Position numbers and translations under genes: made by a program. A model generated the notes under the pieces. The model did not search any database, was not told the DNA's origin, and saw only the letters and a program-made list of their open reading frames with translations. 45,669 bases of DNA from a virus. Position 1 is the first letter of the stretch; each line of letters starts with the position of its first letter. Shown here in pieces: positions 29,454 through 37,692 of this stretch. Where the stretch lies: the IMG/VR virus record IMGVR_UViG_3300042502_001458, positions 1 to 45,669 of that record; one strand, given 5' to 3'.

Positions 29454-30698
29454 ATGCGAATGTTTCTCGTTGGCGGCTTTGTCCGTGATAATCAAATGGG
29501 CATGATGCCCCAAGATCGCGATTACGTGGTCACCGGTGTGACCGAAACTGCCTTTATGGCAGCAAAACCATTCCATGAAAGTTTCGAAAAGGTTGGCGCT
29601 GAGTTTCCGGTTTATCTGGATACTCAGGGTAATGAATGGGCTCTGGCTCGTAAAGAGCGTAAGAGCGGTACTGGCTACCATGGCTTCGAAGTTGAATTCG
29701 GTCCAGAAGTAACAATTGAAGAAGATCTGAGCCGGCGCGATCTGACGATTAACGCAATGGCGATTGAAATCTTTGAAGATGCCAAAACTCGCATCGTCAA
29801 TGTCATCGATCCGTTCAATGGCCAAGAAGATCTAAGGAATAAAGTGCTGCGACATACATCTGATGCGTTTCAGGAAGACCCAGTTCGTGTTCTGCGGTTG
29901 GCTCGTTTTCGTGCGCGCTTTGGCCCCGACTGGGTAGTTGCACCAGAGACTATTGCGCTGGTTTCTCAAATGGCAAAGAAGGGTGTTCTGAATGAGCTGA
30001 CTGCAGAGAGGGTTTGGAAAGAACTGAGCCGCGCTCTCATGGAACCTCACGCTCGTCTGTTTTTTGACACGCTGCTGGAAACTGACGCCTTGCACGTGAT
30101 CTTCCCTGAAATCTATCGCCTGAAGACGGCGATGGAAGCCCGGCGCTGGCATCCAGAAGGTGATGCATATGAACACACCATGCTGGTTCTGACTCAGGCA
30201 GTTGTGAACAACTACGATTTGGAAACCCGAGTCGCTGCGCTGGTTCATGACTTTGGTAAGGGTCTAACTCCTCGTGATAAGATGCCAAGCCACTATGGTC
30301 ATGAAATTACTGGCGTGAAAGTTGTTGAAGACTTCAGCAATCGTCTGCGCATCCCGTCGAAAACACGGGAACGAGTGATGAAGACTACGCGTTTTCATAT
30401 GCACATGCATAAGCTGGATCAAATGAATCCAAAAACGTTTGTACACATGTTCATGGATATGGGCGCAGCAAACGATCCAGAAGTAGTTGGACTGCTGCAT
30501 CGAGTTGGTATCGTCGACGAACGCGGTAGACTGGGTAGCGAAAATGCTCCGGTTGAACATCTGACTCGTGTTCTGGATCTGTTTAACGCATTTCGTGGTG
30601 TTAAGTTTACTGATGTTTTTCCAAATGGCGAAACAAATGTAAACAAAATCAAAGATGGCCTGCTTCGGGCTCGCGTTCAGGCGGTAAAGACTGCCTGA
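29454..30698 (+). CDS. cca: CCA-adding tRNA nucleotidyltransferase with HD domain
   Basis: MRMFLVGGFVRDNQMG, the catalytic DxD in QDRDYVV, RRDLTINAM, DPVRVLRLARFRARF and an HD phosphohydrolase part (EGDAYEHTMLVL, LVHDFGKG) give the full order of a gammaproteobacterial-type Cca of about 410 residues. It restores the 3'-CCA of tRNAs without a template. ATG 29454 lies eight bases from GGAAAAGG; ATG 29436 would fall at the expected transcript start. Its codons are less AT-rich than those around it. Confidence 0.93.
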   Translation: MRMFLVGGFVRDNQMGMMPQDRDYVVTGVTETAFMAAKPFHESFEKVGAEFPVYLDTQGNEWALARKERKSGTGYHGFEVEFGPEVTIEEDLSRRDLTINAMAIEIFEDAKTRIVNVIDPFNGQEDLRNKVLRHTSDAFQEDPVRVLRLARFRARFGPDWVVAPETIALVSQMAKKGVLNELTAERVWKELSRALMEPHARLFFDTLLETDALHVIFPEIYRLKTAMEARRWHPEGDAYEHTMLVLTQAVVNNYDLETRVAALVHDFGKGLTPRDKMPSHYGHEITGVKVVEDFSNRLRIPSKTRERVMKTTRFHMHMHKLDQMNPKTFVHMFMDMGAANDPEVVGLLHRVGIVDERGRLGSENAPVEHLTRVLDLFNAFRGVKFTDVFPNGETNVNKIKDGLLRARVQAVKTA

Positions 30699-30746
30699 GC
30701 CTTAAGTGTAAGAAGAATAGAGATTGGGCGTTGGAGACTGCAGGTC

Positions 30747-30754
30747 TATAAATA
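30747..30754 (+). promoter_or_regulatory. T4-type late-promoter-like box TATAAATA
   Basis: An exact TATAAATA is followed by a normal leader with TTGGAG before ATG 30778. The downstream protein has a capsid-targeting-like N-terminus, consistent with late expression. Confidence 0.65.
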
Positions 30755-30777
30755 AAAGAAACCATTGGAGTAATATC

Positions 30778-31395
30778 ATGCTTTCTTTTAGTGATTTTCT
30801 TTCTGAAAATTATAAAAACTTGATAGGACCGGCATCTATTCCTCAAAGGGAAAAATGGGCCGATCAAGCATGGGAAATGCTACAAAAATCATATGCTCCA
30901 ATTGGAGGTATCAAGGGTTCCGGCTTTGAAAACAAAGAAGCAATGGTTAAAGATATACCATTCTGGAAACTTTACTTGAAGAATGATAAGGTTATTGCAG
31001 CGGTGTTCTATAAGGATAAGGGTGGCAGAAAATCTGTTGCTGTTGCTACCGACGGTTCAGATCTTGGAAAGAAAATTATTGGCAATGTCTTCAAATCATC
31101 TTTAGGTGTTAGTTATAGTGAAAAGTCTGGGCCAGCATTAGCTACAATAATGAAGAGTGTGCCTTGGGACGAACTCAAACGCTTTATGATGACTCCTGAA
31201 CAAGTCGAAAAAACTACAGGAGAAAAAATTGTTCTCGTTTCAAAATATGGTGTAGAAAAACTAGATGCCAAAGATAGATTTACTTACGACAAATTTCCAC
31301 AATTGAAACCATATTTCTATATGAGAGATATTGGAGGAAGTATGCATCTAAAGGTTTCTATGGGAACTCCAAATTTAACCATATTTTCTCGTTGA
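30778..31395 (+). CDS. Putative capsid-packaged protein (205 aa)
   Basis: The N-terminus MLSFSDFLSE resembles the T4 capsid targeting sequence (T4 IPIII begins MKTYQEFIAE), which sends proteins into the head and is cut after the glutamate. The rest is unrecognised, with a strand-rich region (LYLKNDKVIAAVFYKDKGGR) slightly like acetyltransferase folds. A TATAAATA box lies upstream. The role inside the host is unknown. Confidence 0.65.
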   Translation: MLSFSDFLSENYKNLIGPASIPQREKWADQAWEMLQKSYAPIGGIKGSGFENKEAMVKDIPFWKLYLKNDKVIAAVFYKDKGGRKSVAVATDGSDLGKKIIGNVFKSSLGVSYSEKSGPALATIMKSVPWDELKRFMMTPEQVEKTTGEKIVLVSKYGVEKLDAKDRFTYDKFPQLKPYFYMRDIGGSMHLKVSMGTPNLTIFSR

Positions 31396-31420
31396 CATTT
31401 ACATAGATATAGTATATACT
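31392..31420 (+). promoter_or_regulatory. Early promoter P18
   Basis: TTGACA (31392-31397), 17 bases, TATACT (31415-31420), overlapping the previous stop. GATATAG and CTATATC flank the -10 as an inverted repeat (about 31406-31431). Confidence 0.8.
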
Positions 31421-31441
31421 AATGCTATATCGAGGAGTCTA

Positions 31442-32050
31442 ATGCTATACGTTTATCTTCATGGCTTTAATTCTGCCTTCAATCCAGAAGCGAATAAAGT
31501 ACGATCTCTATCTTCTCTAGGAGAAGTAACAGGTATTACATACGATACATTTGCATCATATGATGAAATTTTTTCGCATATTACGTCTAAAGTACCAAAT
31601 AATATCATAGATGATATTACATTTGTGGGTACCTCATTAGGGGGTTTCTGGGCAGCGCAGATGGGAAAGCACTACGGTTGTCCTTCTATTATCATCAATC
31701 CGTGTTATGATCCAAATTTTATGCTTAGTCGCTATGAAGGTTTTGAAATGAAAAACTATTATGGTGATGTGTGTAATGTCCTTACGCAAGAAGTAATAGA
31801 TTCGTATAAATCCAAACACATTTGTGGGCATGATAAAACTTACAAATATTTGCCATTAGTTCTATTGGATATGGGTGATGAGGTTATTAATTCGAGAGAA
31901 ACTGTACTGACTCTAAATGAATTTCCAATGCGGTGCTTTAAAAACGGCAGTCATCGCTTCGATCACATCGAAGAATCGATTCAGTATATCCGCGAATACT
32001 TGAATCATTGCGGGTATGTTGAACACCTCAATACGAGTTTAGCTAAATGA
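31442..32050 (+). CDS. YqiA/YcfP-like alpha/beta hydrolase
   Basis: LYVYLHGFNSA, the nucleophile elbow GTSLGGFWA (S65), LLDMGDEVI with the acid, and GSHRFDHIEE with the histidine make up a full catalytic triad of the YqiA/UPF0227 esterase type. Natural substrates of this family are not settled. It has its own promoter. Confidence 0.82.
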   Translation: MLYVYLHGFNSAFNPEANKVRSLSSLGEVTGITYDTFASYDEIFSHITSKVPNNIIDDITFVGTSLGGFWAAQMGKHYGCPSIIINPCYDPNFMLSRYEGFEMKNYYGDVCNVLTQEVIDSYKSKHICGHDKTYKYLPLVLLDMGDEVINSRETVLTLNEFPMRCFKNGSHRFDHIEESIQYIREYLNHCGYVEHLNTSLAK

Positions 32051-32106
32051 TATATCAAAATTTATTAAGCAAAAAATGTAGAATAAATCTTTTCATGATG
32101 TAATTG

Positions 32107-32138
32107 TTTATTGTCTTCCCAGATAAATAGACAATAAA
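32107..32138 (+). other. 10-bp hairpin enclosing a late-promoter-like box
   Basis: TTTATTGTCT (32107-32116) and AGACAATAAA (32129-32138) pair perfectly; the loop and right edge hold GATAAATA (32122-32129). It ends six bases before GGAGAG of the next gene. Confidence 0.65.
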
Positions 32139-32154
32139 TCCATGGAGAGAAAAA

Positions 32155-32412
32155 TTGAAAGTGATAATAGTCTATTTCACAAGAATAGGTATTGCCTTAT
32201 CAGTACTTTTGAACGTTATACTTGGCGGACCAAGCAATCAAACTTTCAGTGCAAGAAATTATGCTCGAAAAAGATTAGGGAAACCCAATCTTGTTTGGCT
32301 GATAGACAGAATATATTTCTGGGAGAAAGATCATAGTTTATTGAGTTGGTTATACTGGATAATACGTAAAGACGTAATTCATGAAATGAGTAAGGAGAAA
32401 AAAGATGGCTAA
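32155..32412 (+). CDS. Conserved phage membrane-associated protein (85 aa)
   Basis: The order VYFTRIGIALSVLLNVILGG, SNQTFSARNYARKR, GKPNLVWLIDRIYFWEKDH and SWLYWIIRKD is familiar from many phage proteins of unknown role. It has one N-terminal hydrophobic segment. TTG 32155 behind GGAGAG is the likely start. Confidence 0.7.
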   Translation: MKVIIVYFTRIGIALSVLLNVILGGPSNQTFSARNYARKRLGKPNLVWLIDRIYFWEKDHSLLSWLYWIIRKDVIHEMSKEKKDG

Positions 32413-32695
32413 AGGTAAAGGTGGAGGATCAAAGGGTTACATTTCACAAGGCAAAAACAGCAATGTTAATGCTAAGATTTGTAATGCTCGGCGCACCGAA
32501 TATCTTCAATCCGGGGATAGACTGCTAAATCAAATGGCTGCTCTTAAAGCGGGTAAAGACGTTGTAATCACAATTGCAAATCCAAATAAAGAGCAAACCA
32601 ACAAGCGATTCATCAAGGTTCGTCTGTCTGGTAAAGATTACGTCCAACGTATGAAGGACAACTCGCGCATCCATAAGAAAGCTGATACCGAATGA
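32405..32695 (+). CDS. Hypothetical basic protein (96 aa)
   Basis: Glycine/lysine-rich N-terminus (MAKGKGGGSKGYISQGKNSN) followed by a helix and strand pair. The basic charge suggests nucleic-acid contact. I have seen similar small phage proteins, but no function is known. It overlaps both neighbours. Confidence 0.6.
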   Translation: MAKGKGGGSKGYISQGKNSNVNAKICNARRTEYLQSGDRLLNQMAALKAGKDVVITIANPNKEQTNKRFIKVRLSGKDYVQRMKDNSRIHKKADTE

Positions 32696-32955
32696 TCGAG
32701 ATTTATGGCACAACTACGTGTGTCTATTGCAAAAACGCGGTCAAAATGGCGCAGGACAGAAATCTCAAATATGTTTATCATAATATGGATGTCGATATTG
32801 AATACTACGATGAACTGAAAGCGCGGAAGCCAGACTTCAAGACTGTTCCACAAATTTGGTGGGATGGTCGATATATCGGTAGTTCCACCGATCTTGCAAC
32901 TGAAATTGAAAACACTCTTATAGGATATGGTGATGGAAAAGTCTCGCGTTATTGA
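32692..32955 (+). CDS. grx: Glutaredoxin
   Basis: The active site CVYC (C10, C13) follows the first strand, and TVPQIWWDGRYIGSSTDL holds the cis-proline and glutathione-binding loop. The length (87) is normal. It probably reduces ribonucleotide reductase or other thiols with glutathione, as T4 NrdC does. It overlaps the genes on both sides. Confidence 0.9.
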   Translation: MIEIYGTTTCVYCKNAVKMAQDRNLKYVYHNMDVDIEYYDELKARKPDFKTVPQIWWDGRYIGSSTDLATEIENTLIGYGDGKVSRY

Positions 32956-33199
32956 ACTTCTTAAGAATGAAGTAATTGATATTGAATTTGTGAAAAAGGA
33001 TGGCACAATTCGTGCTATGACATGTACACTGAAACAAGATCGTCTGCCTAAACAAGTAGACCTTGAGCAACACATTCAAGAAAAAGAAAAGGTTGTTAAC
33101 GAGGAATTTCTTGCCGTGTTTGACACTATCAATCAAGGCTGGAGAAGTTTCAGGTGGAATAGTCTTAAGAACGTGAATGGACAAGAGTTTGCATCCTAA
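32933..33199 (+). CDS. DUF2693-like SH3-barrel protein (88 aa)
   Basis: FVKKDGTIRAMTCTLKQDRLP and FDTINQGWRSFRWNSL match the small SH3 beta-barrel (DUF2693-type) phage proteins. ATG 32933 is seven bases from AGGA; ATG 32927 would overlap it. Function unknown. It overlaps the glycosyltransferase start. Confidence 0.72.
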   Translation: MEKSRVIELLKNEVIDIEFVKKDGTIRAMTCTLKQDRLPKQVDLEQHIQEKEKVVNEEFLAVFDTINQGWRSFRWNSLKNVNGQEFAS

Positions 33200-34121
33200 T
33201 CAAGCGCGGGGTGGAACTGAGCTCATGGCGGATCGGATTAATACCCTTCCTCCAGAGTTGCTTTCACAGTTTCAAATCATTCATTCGCGAGTACGCGAAT
33301 TAGATCCTACTAAGAAAAGAATATTAGTCCTCCATGACCTTCCTGGTGATCCAGAAGTAGAACATCTGAAAAATGGTGGATGGGCTAAGTTTGATACACT
33401 CGTGTTTGTCAGTCACTGGCAACAACATATGTATAACGCGTATTTAGGTGTACCATACGGCACAGGTGTAGTAATGCAGAACGCGATTACACCGTTTGTT
33501 CATCCAGATGAAGCATGGCGATATTGGCCGCAAGATGATTCAAATCAAGACGATGTTATTCGTCTAATGTATTTTTCGACACCACATCGTGGTCTTGAAT
33601 TGCTTTTGCCGTCGTACGATAAGCTATATAAAAGGTACGGTGACAAAATTGAATTGAACGTCTTCTCTTCGTTTGATCTCTATGGATGGAACGTTCGTGA
33701 TGAACCATACATGGGTTTGTTCGAAAAATTGAAAGCACATCCTGGTATCAACTATTCAAAATCAGTTTCAAATGAAGTGATTCGCGCAGAACTGGATCGA
33801 TCGCACATCTTAGCGTATCCATCGATTTGGCAAGAGACGTCATGTTTAGTACTTATTGAAGCGATGTGCGCGGGGCTAACGTGTGTTCACTCGTCTCTTG
33901 GTGCTCTTCCTGAAACAGCCATGGGTCATACGTATATGTATGACTATACAGAAGATACTGTAGACCACATCGAGAGGTTCACCAGTACACTCGAAGATGC
34001 CATTGAAGACGTATCTAATGGGATAACAATGACAAACGAGAGAAAAGATTTCCTGAATGAGTGCTATTCTTGGAATAATCGTAGTTTAGAGTGGCAAAGC
34101 CTGTTGACATCTCTTTTGTGA
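33177..34121 (+). CDS. Glycosyltransferase, GT4-like
   Basis: NQARGGTELMADRI, LVFVSHWQQHMYNAYLGV and YPSIWQETSCLVLIEAMCAG give the N-terminal acceptor side and the C-terminal E-x7-E donor motif of GT-B (family 4) enzymes. It transfers a sugar from a nucleotide-sugar, perhaps to phage DNA, a virion protein or the host surface; the target is not visible. Confidence 0.82.
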   Translation: MDKSLHPNQARGGTELMADRINTLPPELLSQFQIIHSRVRELDPTKKRILVLHDLPGDPEVEHLKNGGWAKFDTLVFVSHWQQHMYNAYLGVPYGTGVVMQNAITPFVHPDEAWRYWPQDDSNQDDVIRLMYFSTPHRGLELLLPSYDKLYKRYGDKIELNVFSSFDLYGWNVRDEPYMGLFEKLKAHPGINYSKSVSNEVIRAELDRSHILAYPSIWQETSCLVLIEAMCAGLTCVHSSLGALPETAMGHTYMYDYTEDTVDHIERFTSTLEDAIEDVSNGITMTNERKDFLNECYSWNNRSLEWQSLLTSLL

Positions 34122-34132
34122 TAGTATATACT
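34104..34132 (+). promoter_or_regulatory. Early promoter P19
   Basis: TTGACA (34104-34109), 17 bases, TATACT (34127-34132). The -35 is inside the last codons of the glycosyltransferase. Confidence 0.8.
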
Positions 34133-34154
34133 AACATCTGAAGGAGAAAATCAC

Positions 34155-35351
34155 ATGGCATCACTCAAGTCGATTTCAGCGAAAAAGAAAAAGCCTGAGG
34201 CGAAGAAAGTACCGCAGCGAAAGTCCAGTGCGGCAAAAATCTTGGAAGAAAGACACATCGGTGAAGAAATCACCAACTGGATCGGAATTGAAGATTCAGA
34301 GAAGGCTGTTGCTCAGAATCTTCGGCACTATGGTTACTTTTACGATCACAAAGATGCATTCAAATGGGCACAAGTTTGGGTGAAAAAGAACCGGTCTTCT
34401 GACTATGCAAATTTCTGCGAGTCTCCGGATTGGCGAGTTAATACTACTCTTGGTGGCCTTTGTAAAATGCTCTCTGATGGTGCAGAATTTACTCAGGCCC
34501 GCATGGCTTGGATTAATAGTGGTATTGATCAGGTTGTAGAAGCTGGGAAAGCCATTCGCGAAGTAGCTAACAATACTCCAACAGTTAGTGTGAAAACTAC
34601 AACGAATACACTTTCCGAAAAGGCCGGTGATTTCATCGCTAATGTTGAAGATATGATCGATTTGTATTACGAGAAAAAGCACGAAGGGTTCGATGCTGAA
34701 AACTATTCCGTGTTTAATGAACTTAAAAAGATCTCCGCGCCGAAACCTCTTGCACAGAGAGTGCACGACTATTATAAACCACTTTTTGATGAAGTTGAAG
34801 AGTTGGTAGTAAAGAAGACCGAAGATCTTGTTGAAGGCTATCGTCATCTTAAGACCGTAAAGGACAAGAAAGATTATCTTGCCTTTATCAAAAATATCAT
34901 TGATGATTGTTCGAAATATTTGAACGCTGCCACAGCTGCAGCTGTTCGAAAGCCGCGGCAAGCTCGTGTAAAAAAGAAAATTCCGGTTGAGAAACTCGTA
35001 GAAAAAGTCAAGTTCCAAAAGGAAAGTTCTGAATTCAAACTTACCTCAGTTGATCCAGTTAACATCATTGGTTCGACTGAAGTGTATCTATTCAACACTA
35101 AATATCGCTTTCTAGTTCAACTGATTGCTGCTTCAGTAGAAGGTTTTTCAATCAAGGGAACGACTATCACAAACATTCGCGAAAACGGGTCTCTGCGGAA
35201 AACGCTTCGTAAACCAGAAGATACCCTCACTGAAGTTGGAAAAGCCACAAAGGCTCGTGTTGGAAAACTGTTTATCGATATTAATACCAAATCAAACGTT
35301 GCTAACGGTCGCCTGAACGAAGACACTATTATCGTAAAGGTGTATCGATGA
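34155..35351 (+). CDS. Conserved large-phage protein of unknown function (398 aa)
   Basis: The start is very basic (KSISAKKKKPEAKKVPQRKS), suggesting nucleic-acid binding. FKWAQVWVKKN, WRVNTTLGGLCKMLSDG and a second basic linker (RKPRQARVKKKIPVEKL) precede a beta-rich C-terminal domain. Proteins of this make-up are found in T4-like phages of marine and soil alphaproteobacteria. Function unknown; its place before RNase H suggests replication or genome handling. Confidence 0.7.
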   Translation: MASLKSISAKKKKPEAKKVPQRKSSAAKILEERHIGEEITNWIGIEDSEKAVAQNLRHYGYFYDHKDAFKWAQVWVKKNRSSDYANFCESPDWRVNTTLGGLCKMLSDGAEFTQARMAWINSGIDQVVEAGKAIREVANNTPTVSVKTTTNTLSEKAGDFIANVEDMIDLYYEKKHEGFDAENYSVFNELKKISAPKPLAQRVHDYYKPLFDEVEELVVKKTEDLVEGYRHLKTVKDKKDYLAFIKNIIDDCSKYLNAATAAAVRKPRQARVKKKIPVEKLVEKVKFQKESSEFKLTSVDPVNIIGSTEVYLFNTKYRFLVQLIAASVEGFSIKGTTITNIRENGSLRKTLRKPEDTLTEVGKATKARVGKLFIDINTKSNVANGRLNEDTIIVKVYR

Positions 35352-35385
35352 GTCATGTTTATAAAATAGTCAATAGGAGTAAAGT

Positions 35386-36240
35386 ATGGCTATCCTCGTA
35401 GATTTAAATCAGGTGATGATTTCGAATCTAATGGCACAAATTGGCAATCATCAAAACGCTGAAGTAGATGAAAGTATGATTCGCCATATGGTTCTGAACT
35501 CAATTCGGTTCAATCGTACAAAATTCAAAAATGAATTTGGCGAGTTGATAATCTGCGCAGATGATAAGAACTATTGGCGTAGATCAAAGTTTGAATATTA
35601 CAAAGCTGCGCGGCGTAAACACCGCGAGGAATCAGAGCTCAATTGGACTTCAATTTTTAATGCATTGAACAAAATTAAACAAGAATTAAAAGACGTCTTT
35701 CCTTACAAAGTTATTCAAGTCGACGGCTGTGAAGCAGATGACATTATCGCAACTATTACCCATAAGGAAGGAAGAGAACTTAACACTGGAGAAAAAGTAC
35801 TCATCCTATCTGGCGATAAAGACTACATTCAACTTCATAAATATGCAAACGTTAAGCAGTACAATCCAGTAATGAAGAAGTGGGTTGTGCACTCAAACCC
35901 AGAACAGTATTTGATTGAACATATCATTAAAGGTGATATTGGCGATGGTGTTCCAAATATTCTTTCTCCAGACAATTCGTTTGTTATGAATATTCGGCAA
36001 AAACCTGTTACAAAGAAAAGACTTGAAGAATTTGCTAACATTGATAAAATGAATGCAGAAGTGCAGCGTAATTATGCACGAAATAAAATGCTTATTGATC
36101 TTTCACAGGTTCCAGATCACCTTAAAGAAAAGATCTTAGAAGAATACAATAGTGAAAATACTAAAGATCGGTCACAACTGCTAGGTTTCTTTATGAAAAA
36201 CCGCCTTAGGCTTCTTACGGAATCAATTGGAGAGTTTTGA
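35386..36240 (+). CDS. rnh: Phage RNase H / 5'-3' exonuclease (T4 Rnh-like)
   Basis: FEN-1-type acidic residues are visible in MAILVDLNQ, ICADDKNYWR, DGCEADDIIA and LSGDKDYIQLHKY, followed by IIKGDIGDGVPNI, the helix-hairpin-helix metal region. T4 RNase H removes RNA primers of Okazaki fragments. The length (284) is close to T4 Rnh (305). Confidence 0.88.
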   Translation: MAILVDLNQVMISNLMAQIGNHQNAEVDESMIRHMVLNSIRFNRTKFKNEFGELIICADDKNYWRRSKFEYYKAARRKHREESELNWTSIFNALNKIKQELKDVFPYKVIQVDGCEADDIIATITHKEGRELNTGEKVLILSGDKDYIQLHKYANVKQYNPVMKKWVVHSNPEQYLIEHIIKGDIGDGVPNILSPDNSFVMNIRQKPVTKKRLEEFANIDKMNAEVQRNYARNKMLIDLSQVPDHLKEKILEEYNSENTKDRSQLLGFFMKNRLRLLTESIGEF

Positions 36241-36245
36241 TAGAG

Positions 36246-36341
36246 TTGTTATTCTATATAAATAATCATGAATGGAATACAATGTTAGAGAGTATAGCTT
36301 TCACCTGTTCCATTACATGATTCTATCATACAGAATAACAA
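36246..36341 (+). ncRNA. Long imperfect hairpin between rnh and the DUF6433 gene
   Basis: TTGTTATTCT (36246-36255) pairs with AGAATAACAA (36332-36341); after an internal loop AATCATG (36264-36270) pairs with CATGATT (36316-36322), and AATGGAA (36271-36277) with TTCCATT (36308-36314) past a one-base bulge. In all about 24 base pairs. It may be a 3' end or leader structure; a TATAAATA (36257-36264) lies in the left arm. It has no T-tract. Confidence 0.6.
36257..36264 (+). promoter_or_regulatory. T4-type late-promoter-like box TATAAATA
   Basis: An exact late box 120 bases before the DUF6433 gene. If used, transcription would start near 36275 inside the hairpin, leaving its outer 10-bp stem untranscribed. 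Confidence 0.55.
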
Positions 36342-36363
36342 TCAAACACATCAAAACAGCTTT

Positions 36364-36377
36364 CTACACCGGTGTAG
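36364..36377 (+). promoter_or_regulatory. Perfect 14-bp palindrome before the DUF6433 gene
   Basis: CTACACCGGTGTAG is self-complementary and ends nine bases before ATG 36387, where a Shine-Dalgarno would lie. It could bind a dimeric regulator or fold into a hairpin that affects translation. Confidence 0.6.
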
Positions 36378-36386
36378 TTAAAGCGC

Positions 36387-36878
36387 ATGGAGAAAATATT
36401 GGCAACAATTTCATTATCAGAGATATTTAATAAGGCTACTCAATTACCAACCAAACAGGAACAAATAGAATGGCTTAAACAACATAATGGTGAGGCACTT
36501 CGAGCGCTCATTACCGTAATGTACGATAAGAAAAACTTTAAGTGGAATATTCCATCACACTCAATTCCCCCGTATACGCCATCAGTTCAAATTGAATCAC
36601 ACGGTATGTTATATCGTCAGTCACGAAAGTTAAGATATTTCATTGAAGGTTATGATGGTGATAATTTAACTCAGTATCGAAGAGAAATGCTTTTCATCGA
36701 AATGCTTGAATCAATAGACAAAGATGATGCAATATTCATGGAAAAGGTGTTATTGCAAGAGCCCCCTAAAGAATTGCCAATCGATGTAATCAATGAGGCA
36801 CTCGGATTAAACATCACAACTGAAGCCGAAGTAAAACCAGAAACAAAGAAGAGAGGGCGGAAGCCGAAAAATGTCTAA
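36387..36878 (+). CDS. DUF6433 protein
   Basis: ISLSEIFNKATQLPTKQEQI, ALRALITVMYD, PYTPSVQIE, LYRQSRKLRYFIEGYDGDN and REMLFIEMLESIDKDDA follow the DUF6433 pattern of T4-like phages, whose role is unknown. A lysine/arginine tail (TKKRGRKPKN), like an AT-hook, ends the protein. It overlaps the next gene. Confidence 0.78.
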   Translation: MEKILATISLSEIFNKATQLPTKQEQIEWLKQHNGEALRALITVMYDKKNFKWNIPSHSIPPYTPSVQIESHGMLYRQSRKLRYFIEGYDGDNLTQYRREMLFIEMLESIDKDDAIFMEKVLLQEPPKELPIDVINEALGLNITTEAEVKPETKKRGRKPKNV

Positions 36879-37041
36879 AGGCAAACGTTATACCAAGCGT
36901 TTTGGAGAATGGGATGATGATGATTATCTTTCACATAAGAAAGATAATAAAAGGTATGACCTAAAAAAAGAATGGGTCAAAGAACAACGTGAGCAAAAGG
37001 CAAAGCAAAAAAATAGTTTTTTTGATTCGCACGATACATAG
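36871..37041 (+). CDS. Small charged protein (56 aa)
   Basis: ATG 36871 lies in the end of the DUF6433 gene and the frame ends at TAG 37041, filling the gap. The chain is extremely charged (KRYTKRFGEWDDDDYLSHKK, then KEWVKEQREQKAKQK) and likely helical or disordered. Function unknown. Confidence 0.6.
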   Translation: MSKGKRYTKRFGEWDDDDYLSHKKDNKRYDLKKEWVKEQREQKAKQKNSFFDSHDT

Positions 37042-37055
37042 TTATAAAGGCTACA

Positions 37056-37640
37056 ATGAAAATTAATGAAAAGATTATCCTCGTTGATGCTGATGGGGTT
37101 CTATTAGACTGGTTTCATTCCTTCTCTTATTGGATGGCTAGTCATGGGTATACTATCATAGAGAATGATGAGTATAGAATTGACAAAACATTTGGTATAA
37201 CTAGAGCAGAAGCAAACGCTTTGGCTAAACATTTTAACGAAAGTGCGTGGATAGAGTTTATTCCTCCATTTAGAGATGCAATTAAATACGTACGAAAATT
37301 ACATGAAGAACATGGTTATATATTTCATTGTATTACATCATTAAGTTCAGACGTATATGCAGGAGATTTGAGAAGAAAAAATATACATAATCTTTTTGGT
37401 CCAACCGCTTTCGAAAAAATTACTTGTCTTGATACTGGTGCAGATAAAGACGAAGCTCTTCTTCCATATAAAGATAGCGGATGCTTCTTTTTAGAAGATA
37501 AAGAAGAAAACGCATTAGCAGGTGCTAAACTAGGATTGAACTCAATACTAATAGCACATGGTCATAATCATAAATTTAAACACAATGATATACCTAGAGT
37601 TGAAACTTGGAGAGAGATCTATGAAATGATCGTTAAATAA
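37056..37640 (+). CDS. HAD-like hydrolase
   Basis: ILVDADGVLLDWF carries the DxD nucleophile motif I, CITSLSS fits motif II, and FLEDKEENALAGAKLGLNSI gives the late acidic motif. It is of the 5'-nucleotidase or 3'-phosphatase kind. It could provide the phosphatase step that the kinase at 4782 lacks, but that is only a possibility. Confidence 0.78.
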   Translation: MKINEKIILVDADGVLLDWFHSFSYWMASHGYTIIENDEYRIDKTFGITRAEANALAKHFNESAWIEFIPPFRDAIKYVRKLHEEHGYIFHCITSLSSDVYAGDLRRKNIHNLFGPTAFEKITCLDTGADKDEALLPYKDSGCFFLEDKEENALAGAKLGLNSILIAHGHNHKFKHNDIPRVETWREIYEMIVK

Positions 37641-37692
37641 TTCAAATCGTATATCTTCATTCATGAGTTGAATAAATACTTATGATGGCAAC

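Noticed and set aside
34296-35018. Long minus-strand open frame (240 codons)
   Set aside because: It is the complement of the well-supported gene at 34155, lacks a ribosome site and has no recognisable protein features.
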